Of a stretch of DNA of 9,294 nucleotides, positions 5,530 to 9,294 are shown piece by piece. The translations under genes and the position numbers were made by a program. Each line of letters starts with the position of its first letter. Position 1 is the first letter of the stretch. Origin of the DNA: Pseudomonadota bacterium (GTDB lineage Bacteria > Pseudomonadota > Alphaproteobacteria > Sphingomonadales > Sphingomonadaceae); the NCBI GenBank assembly GCA_023427285.1, contig JAEZBH010000057.1:1-9294 (forward strand), written 5' to 3'. A model generated the notes under the pieces. That model did not search any database. It saw nothing but the letters and a program-made list of their open reading frames with translations, and was not told where the DNA came from.

Positions 5530-5720
5530 TGCGCGAGCCATTTCACCGTTACCACGCCCGCCGGCAGCTTGAGCGCGACACCGCCATGCCGGTGCTCGAT
5601 GCGCCCGCAATGACCATTCGGCTGCGCCGCCGCCACCGTTCGCTCCGCGCATCAGCTCCCGCGCTGACGCTCGGCATCTCCGCCATTCTTGCCATGCTGA
5701 TCGAAAGGCTCTCTGCATGA
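5529..5720 (+). CDS. Small arginine-rich protein with hydrophobic C-terminus (63 aa)
   Basis: The ATG at 5529 shares its A with the preceding TGA (TGATG), and the stop overlaps the next ATG (ATGA), so it sits in a coupled chain. The first 42 residues are strongly basic (11 Arg or more). Residues about 45-58 (ALTLGISAILAMLI) are hydrophobic and could insert in the membrane or form a buried helix. I know no family for it. Support comes mainly from the two stop/start overlaps. Confidence 0.55.
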   Translation: MREPFHRYHARRQLERDTAMPVLDAPAMTIRLRRRHRSLRASAPALTLGISAILAMLIERLSA

Positions 5721-6010
5721 ATGACAGCACCCGCAGCTTCGCCGGACCCGATGGCCTGCTCATCCACGCCATGCTCGACCATGACGACATGCAGCGCCCG
5801 GCCCTCACGATTATCGGCTGGTATCCCGATCGCACACGGGTCGAGGTCACCTACTCGTGGGGCGAGGCAAGCCACTACAACGGCTTTTCGATCGAGTTCT
5901 GGTGCGAGACCATGCTGAGCATTCTGACGCAGGAGCAGGCGGTGGAAATCATCCAGTCCGCCCTGACGGTCGAGCCGTCCACCGTCATCATGAGGAAATC
6001 CCGGCCGTGA
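5717..6010 (+). CDS. Hypothetical protein, 97 aa
   Basis: The start at 5717 overlaps the preceding stop (ATGA) and has GAAAGG about 8 nt upstream. The sequence looks like a small folded alpha/beta protein: strands GLLIHAML, ALTIIGWYP and RVEVTYSWG, then an amphipathic helix TQEQAVEIIQSAL. There is no signal peptide and no Cys motif. The last four bases overlap the next start as GTGA. I do not recognise the family. Confidence 0.7.
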   Translation: MNDSTRSFAGPDGLLIHAMLDHDDMQRPALTIIGWYPDRTRVEVTYSWGEASHYNGFSIEFWCETMLSILTQEQAVEIIQSALTVEPSTVIMRKSRP

Positions 6011-6213
6011 TCGACGTTGCACAGACCAACCCATGCCCGCAGAAGGCGACAACCCCCAGCGCCGACACGCTGGAGCGCATCGCCAACCAGATCACCCAAA
6101 CCATTTACAGCTCGCCCTTTGCGCAGGCCACGCGCCGCCAGCAGGAGCTGACGCTGACCTGCGCACAGAAGATCTGCGACGCCATGCAGGAGGCCCAGAC
6201 ATGTCCGCCCTGA
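6007..6213 (+). CDS. Hypothetical protein, 68 aa
   Basis: This frame starts with GTG at 6007, overlapping the preceding stop (GTGA), with GAGGA about 10 nt upstream. The product is a small helical protein (TLERIANQITQTIYSSPF, then QQELTLTCAQKICDAMQEA). It carries two Cys near the C-terminus and one near the N-terminus, with no zinc-binding spacing. Its 3' end overlaps the next gene by 13 nt and contains that gene's AGGAGG. The function is unknown. Confidence 0.65.
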   Translation: MIDVAQTNPCPQKATTPSADTLERIANQITQTIYSSPFAQATRRQQELTLTCAQKICDAMQEAQTCPP

Positions 6214-6527
6214 TCGATCTCGACCGCAAACTCACCCGCGCTGCGGAGCGCGGCAAGGGCATCCATCTGACACCAGAGATGCTCGATACCATCATCTCGC
6301 TCGGCATCATCGAATGCATCAGCGAGGCCAAGGCAGCACTCTTGAAGGAACACGCACGGAGGCGACAATCATTAAAGGCGGCATCTACCAGCGCGGATCG
6401 TTTTGGCTCGATTTTGAGCGTGGGCGCGACGGAAAGCCCAAGAGCGCCAACCTCTACATCTGGTGGTACGACAAACAGCGCGGACGCCAGTGCCGGAAGA
6501 CGACGGGCACAGCTGACGTTCGACTAG
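6201..6527 (+). CDS. Small protein with probable lost stop codon, reading into the integrase gene (108 aa as found)
   Basis: The ATG at 6201 has a very good AGGAGG (6188-6193) at 7-nt spacing. Residues 1-56 (LIDLDRKLTRAAERGKG, LTPEMLDTIISLGIIECISEAKAALLKEHARRR) look like a genuine helical protein. From residue about 57 (codon TCA at 6369) the sequence turns Ser/Thr/Ala-rich and reads the integrase coding DNA in another frame to 6527. If base 6370 were G, TCA would be TGA and the protein would end at 56 residues with an ATGA overlap into the integrase. This is the pattern seen at other joints of this operon, so the 3' half is probably not native. Confidence 0.7.
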   Translation: MSALIDLDRKLTRAAERGKGIHLTPEMLDTIISLGIIECISEAKAALLKEHARRRQSLKAASTSADRFGSILSVGATESPRAPTSTSGGTTNSADASAGRRRAQLTFD

Positions 6528-7681
6528 CCTGCGACCGGCTGGACGAGCATTACCTGGCCACGTTCCGGCCGACGGTAAAAGATCAGGCGATCTACGACGT
6601 CAGCATGGCGCTGCTGGACTATTACCTTGAGCATGGTTCCAAACAGGCCAGCGCCGAGGCCATCAAGGCGCGCCTCAAGCACATGCAGCGCTTTATCGAC
6701 CGCGAGGTGACGGCCGGACGCCTGAGCGACCCGGTGCTGCCGGACATGATCGACAACAACTTCCTCAACCGCTTCCGCGAGTGGCTGCTCTCGGAGCCGA
6801 TCGTCGCGCGCAAAAAGAACGACAAGGGCGAATGGGTGGCGGGCAAGTCCCGCCCCCGCTCACCGGCCACGGTCGAGGAAAGCATCATTCAGCTGAAGGC
6901 GGCCCTGAACCATGCCTGGCAGAACCGGCGCATCCTTTACGTGCCGCCGATCAAGCACAAGACGCGGCCAGAAGTGTCGGCTGCGCGCACCGAGCGCATC
7001 ACGGTTGCGCAGATGGCGGAGATGCTGGATTACACCCAGAGCGGCGCGGGCAACTACGCAGGCCACCCGGCCCGCCTGCTGCCGCTGCGGCGCTATCTGA
7101 TCGCAGCCATCTGCACCCTCGCCCGGCCTGACGCCATCATGGACATGAGCGTGCGGCCGGAGCGTCAGCAGTGGCTGCGCGAGGATCGCCGCTTCGCCCT
7201 TAACCCCGTGGGCCGCATCCAGACCAAAAAGCACCGCCCGGTCATCGTCGTGAACGACCTGCTGGAAGAGTGGCTGTGCGCCACGCAGGACTGGTTCGTC
7301 TGCAAGGAGAAGGTCACCGTGAACCCGAAAACCGGCGAAGAGATCGTCATCCAGACCGGCGTCGCCTCCATCCGCTCCGCCTGGGACACCATGCGCGAAA
7401 CGCTGAAGCTGCCCCAAACATGGGGGCCAAAGCTGCTCCGCCACTCCATGGCCACCGAACTCCGCCGCCGCGGCGTCGACCCGTGGGAACTCGCCGGCCA
7501 ACTCGGCCACCGGGTGCTGAAAACGTCAGAACTCTACGCCGCCTATGATCCCAATTACCTCTCCAGCGTACAGGCTGGGATCCACGAGGTGGCAACCGAC
7601 TTGCGATCGAAATGTGGCAGTGCATTGAGCCCAACTCTGCCAACAGGCATCCAGTCGCGCCCACTCTCCGCCACCGGTTAA
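6314..7681 (+). CDS. Tyrosine recombinase / phage integrase
   Basis: This enzyme would catalyse integration and excision of the element. Numbering from the ATG at 6314 (455 aa), the catalytic residues are Arg271 (TLARPDAI), Lys305 or Lys306 (RIQTKKHRP), Arg376-His377 (LLRHSMATELRRRG), His399 (LGHR) and nucleophile Tyr408 (TSELYAAYDPNYL). The usual first His of the H-x-x-R box is Lys373, a tolerated variation. An N-terminal beta domain (about 20-85) and a SAM-like core-binding domain (about 95-205) precede the catalytic domain, so it is full length. The start is odd. The natural N-terminus seems to be at 6368, where GGAGG (6358-6362) sits 5 nt before ATC instead of ATG. The ATG at 6314 adds 18 residues of the upstream gene's DNA and has no good ribosome binding site. 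Confidence 0.93.
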   Translation: MHQRGQGSTLEGTRTEATIIKGGIYQRGSFWLDFERGRDGKPKSANLYIWWYDKQRGRQCRKTTGTADVRLACDRLDEHYLATFRPTVKDQAIYDVSMALLDYYLEHGSKQASAEAIKARLKHMQRFIDREVTAGRLSDPVLPDMIDNNFLNRFREWLLSEPIVARKKNDKGEWVAGKSRPRSPATVEESIIQLKAALNHAWQNRRILYVPPIKHKTRPEVSAARTERITVAQMAEMLDYTQSGAGNYAGHPARLLPLRRYLIAAICTLARPDAIMDMSVRPERQQWLREDRRFALNPVGRIQTKKHRPVIVVNDLLEEWLCATQDWFVCKEKVTVNPKTGEEIVIQTGVASIRSAWDTMRETLKLPQTWGPKLLRHSMATELRRRGVDPWELAGQLGHRVLKTSELYAAYDPNYLSSVQAGIHEVATDLRSKCGSALSPTLPTGIQSRPLSATG

Positions 7682-7695
7682 TTCAGGCAAACCGG
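7674..7695. repeat. Inverted repeat spanning the integrase/exporter junction
   Basis: CCGGTT (7674-7679) and AACCGG (7690-7695) are perfect 6-bp arms around a 10-nt spacer that contains both the integrase stop (7679-7681) and the exporter stop (7683-7685). It could be a recombinase core site or a small shared terminator. With arms this short, chance is not excluded. Confidence 0.35.
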
Positions 7696-8549
7696 CGCGC
7701 ACCGGCCACGCAAACAAGCACGCCAATAATTGCCAGAACCACAACACTGGAGACAGCTTCGTGCAGCAGCTGCCCGGCAACCACTAACCCCAGTAGTGGT
7801 TGAAGCAGCTGAAGCTGTCCGACACTGGCAGTGCCGCCCAAAGCTAGCCCGTGATACCAGAAGAAAAATCCGATGAGCATGGAAAACAGGGAAACATAGC
7901 CAAGCCCAACCCATGCCGGTGCAGCAATGCCGATAAAGGTGGCAGGCATCGCAAAGACGCTCAAGGCAAGCATGAATGGAGACATCAACAGCAGCGCCCA
8001 GCAGATCACCTGCCACCCTCCCAGTTGCCGGGAAAGTCTGGCTCCTTCCGCATATCCCAACCCGCAGACGGTCACGGCGGCCAGCATCAATGCACTGCCG
8101 ATTACGCTACCGCCCCCGCTCCCGTTGACGATGATCGCAAAGCCCGCAACCACCGCAGAACCAGAGAGCGCGAATATCCAGAAGGCAGGCCGAGGCCTCT
8201 CTCCTCCGCGCAGCACCCCAAAGGTCGCCGTTGCCAGAGGCAGAAGCGCACTGAACAGAAGACCATGAACCGCAGTCATATGTTGCATCGCCATTGACGA
8301 CAGCAGCGGAAAACCCACCACAACGCAACACCCAGCCAAAGCAAGGCCACCTAGATCCTTCAGGCGCGGCAGCGGTTGGCGGGTGAGCAAAAGCGGCCAC
8401 ATCCCGATCAATGCGGCGATTGAAGCGCGCGCGCCGGTCAAAAACCACGGATCAAATCCGCCGACTGCTGCACGTGTTGCCGGCAAGGACGCACTGAAAA
8501 CCAGCACGCCCATCAGCCCGAATATCATACCCTGATCACGACTATTCAT
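7683..8549 (-). CDS. DMT superfamily transporter, EamA family (288 aa)
   Basis: This is an inner-membrane exporter of small metabolites with two tandem EamA halves of about five helices each. The first half (residues about 6-130) includes GARASIAALIGMWPLLL and MTAVHGLLFSALLPLATA. The second half (about 140-285) includes YVSLFSMLIGFFFWYHGLALGGTASVGQLQLLQPLLGLV in pieces, the family's typical G-x-x-x-x-x-Q-L-x-P region. ATG 8549 is preferred over an in-frame TTG at 8561, though neither has a strong ribosome binding site. It is divergent from a MocR-type regulator, a common arrangement in which the regulator controls export of an amino acid or related compound. The exact substrate is unknown. 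Its stop is one base from the integrase stop, so the element lies right against its 3' end. Confidence 0.9.
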   Translation of the reverse strand: MNSRDQGMIFGLMGVLVFSASLPATRAAVGGFDPWFLTGARASIAALIGMWPLLLTRQPLPRLKDLGGLALAGCCVVVGFPLLSSMAMQHMTAVHGLLFSALLPLATATFGVLRGGERPRPAFWIFALSGSAVVAGFAIIVNGSGGGSVIGSALMLAAVTVCGLGYAEGARLSRQLGGWQVICWALLLMSPFMLALSVFAMPATFIGIAAPAWVGLGYVSLFSMLIGFFFWYHGLALGGTASVGQLQLLQPLLGLVVAGQLLHEAVSSVVVLAIIGVLVCVAGARRFA

Positions 8550-8557
8550 GAGCCGGG

Positions 8558-8608
8558 ACAATTAAGAAGTTGGGGCTCGTGCTCCAGACACAATCCTGTA
8601 CAATTCTG
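8558..8608. promoter_or_regulatory. Divergent control region with tandem 9-bp repeats (candidate MocR operator)
   Basis: ACAATCCTG (8590-8598) and ACAATTCTG (8600-8608) are direct repeats matching at 8 of 9 positions with a 10-bp period. A weaker copy, ACAATTAAG, lies at 8558-8566, 32 bp (three turns) earlier on the same strand. The second copy contains most of a -10-like TACAAT (8599-8604) directed at the regulator. MocR proteins are known to bind direct repeats in such divergent regions. Confidence 0.5.
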
Positions 8609-8639
8609 CCAAACCGTTATGATCAAGGAAGCAGTACAG

Positions 8640-9294
8640 ATGGCCCGCACCACAGAGCTGAGCAAGGTCAGTCAGGTCATGGCGGCCATCCGGCACCGGA
8701 TCGACCATCGACTTCTGTCTCCAGGGACACGCATTCCCTCAATCCGCAGCATGGCAGAGATGATGAAGGTTTCGCACTCCACCGTCGTTGAAGCCTATGA
8801 TCGCCTCATCGCGGAAGGCATCCTCCTCTCCCGGCCGGGCTCGGGATTCTATGTTGCAGCACCTCTTGCTCCGCTGTCTCTTGCAGCCACGGCACCAGAT
8901 CTCGACCCCCAATCCGATCCGCTCTGGCTCATGCGCCAGAGCCTTACAGATCGCCCAAGCGCCCTGCGCCCGGGCTGTGGCTGGCTACCGGATGACTGGA
9001 TGCCGCACGATGCCATACGCAGAGCCCTACGCACTCTGGCTCGTTCCCATGGAGCCAATACATTACTGGCTTATGGGACGGCGCAGGGATCAGAGGAATT
9101 ACGCAAGCTTCTTGCCCGCCGCATGGCCAGCCTCGGCATTGAGGCGGGTCCAGGCCAGGTGATGCTGACGGACAGCGGGACACAGGCGATCGATTTGGTC
9201 TGCCGCTTCCTGATCGAGGCTGGCGACACGGTCATGGTCGACGACCCCTGTTATTTCAATTTTCATGCGCTGTTGCGAGCACACCGGGCGAAGG
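8640..9294 (+). CDS. MocR family regulator: GntR-type winged helix plus PLP aminotransferase domain (5' part only)
   Basis: The reading frame is open from 8640 to the window end (218 codons plus one base). Residues 8-72 are a GntR winged helix (RIPSIRSMAEMMKVSHSTVV at 31-50, EAYDRLIAEGILLSRPGSGF with the wing, at 51-70). After a linker (about 75-108) the fold-type I aminotransferase domain begins: LAYGTAQGSEELRKLLARRM (143-162), then TDSGTQAIDLV and VMVDDPCYFNF. The PLP-binding Lys lies outside the window. The start at 8640 has AAGGAAG (8625-8631) at 8-nt spacing. An in-frame ATG at 8619 has no ribosome binding site. It likely senses PLP or an amino compound and controls the divergent exporter through the repeats between them. 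Confidence 0.93.
   Translation, partial: MARTTELSKVSQVMAAIRHRIDHRLLSPGTRIPSIRSMAEMMKVSHSTVVEAYDRLIAEGILLSRPGSGFYVAAPLAPLSLAATAPDLDPQSDPLWLMRQSLTDRPSALRPGCGWLPDDWMPHDAIRRALRTLARSHGANTLLAYGTAQGSEELRKLLARRMASLGIEAGPGQVMLTDSGTQAIDLVCRFLIEAGDTVMVDDPCYFNFHALLRAHRAK

Larger units (their letters stand above)
640..7681. mobile_element. Compact phage-like integrative element (putative phage satellite or reduced prophage); boundaries approximate
   Basis: The element has the gene set of a temperate phage without its structural half: S24 repressor (2180-2842), opposed YdaS/Cro-like gene (2928), Ogr/Delta-type activator (3767), DUF1376/DnaT-like replication gene (4218), and tyrosine integrase at one end (to 7681). 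No terminase, portal, capsid, tail, holin or endolysin gene fits in the remaining space. The right end is well placed, because the integrase stop is one base from the stop of a chromosomal exporter gene. The left end is set only by a composition change near 640-720. No duplicated att core longer than 7 bp was found, so the exact ends are unproven. An AT-rich accessory gene at the end opposite the integrase is the expected place for cargo. Confidence 0.7.

Noticed and set aside
5290..6052. Long minus-strand frames over the replication and small-gene region
   Set aside because: They are shadows of the coupled plus-strand genes, whose starts and stops overlap precisely and have ribosome binding sites.
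6860..7510. 216-codon minus-strand frame inside the integrase gene
   Set aside because: The plus strand encodes a tyrosine recombinase with intact catalytic residues. The antisense frame has no recognisable domain.
1..9294. CRISPR array, insertion sequence or toxin-antitoxin pair
   Set aside because: No regularly spaced long repeats, no transposase and no convincing toxin gene were found. The YdaS-like gene is read as Cro because it faces the repressor across shared operators.

Overview
The window looks like a small phage-related integrative element sitting in the chromosome of a GC-rich proteobacterium, most likely an alphaproteobacterium. That host guess rests on codon use and the general look of the flanking genes and is only an inference. 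Chromosome-like genes lie at both edges. On the left is the 5' part of a short-chain dehydrogenase (minus strand, start at 285). On the right are an EamA-type drug/metabolite exporter (minus strand) and a divergent MocR-type GntR/aminotransferase regulator that runs off the window end.

Layout of the element (about 670-7681). (a) An AT-rich accessory block, about 660-2160, holds two convergent genes of unknown function separated by a 13-bp perfect hairpin. The plus-strand gene has its own promoter. (b) A lambda-like control region, 2180-3293, has an S24/LexA-fold repressor (minus) facing a YdaS/Cro-like HTH gene (plus). Two matching palindromic operators lie in the 85 bp between them. (c) An early/activator block, 3290-4096, has a small unknown gene, a probable tiny overlapping ORF, and an Ogr/Delta-type zinc-finger activator like those P2 and its satellites use to switch on late genes. 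(d) A replication block, 4218-5529, has a DUF1376 plus DnaT-like initiator and a second protein that may be a helicase loader. A 12-nt iteron-like array and a 14-bp hairpin inside the initiator gene look like an embedded origin. (e) A chain of tiny, translationally coupled genes (5529-6213 and on) leads into a tyrosine recombinase with its catalytic residues intact, ending at 7681.

I see no capsid, tail, terminase or lysis gene. Repressor, Cro, Ogr-like activator, replication genes and integrase without a packaging set is what a phage satellite (or a strongly reduced prophage) looks like, and the AT-rich gene at 759-1694 would be its natural cargo. The most specific anomaly is at base 6370. 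A single C in place of G removes both an ATG start for the integrase, which would have an ideal ribosome binding site, and the stop codon of the upstream gene. This leaves either an AUC start or an initiation at 6314 inside the upstream gene.

EamA and the dehydrogenase lie on the same strand, so before insertion the exporter may have been directly upstream of the dehydrogenase. No tRNA gene, CRISPR array or IS element was seen.
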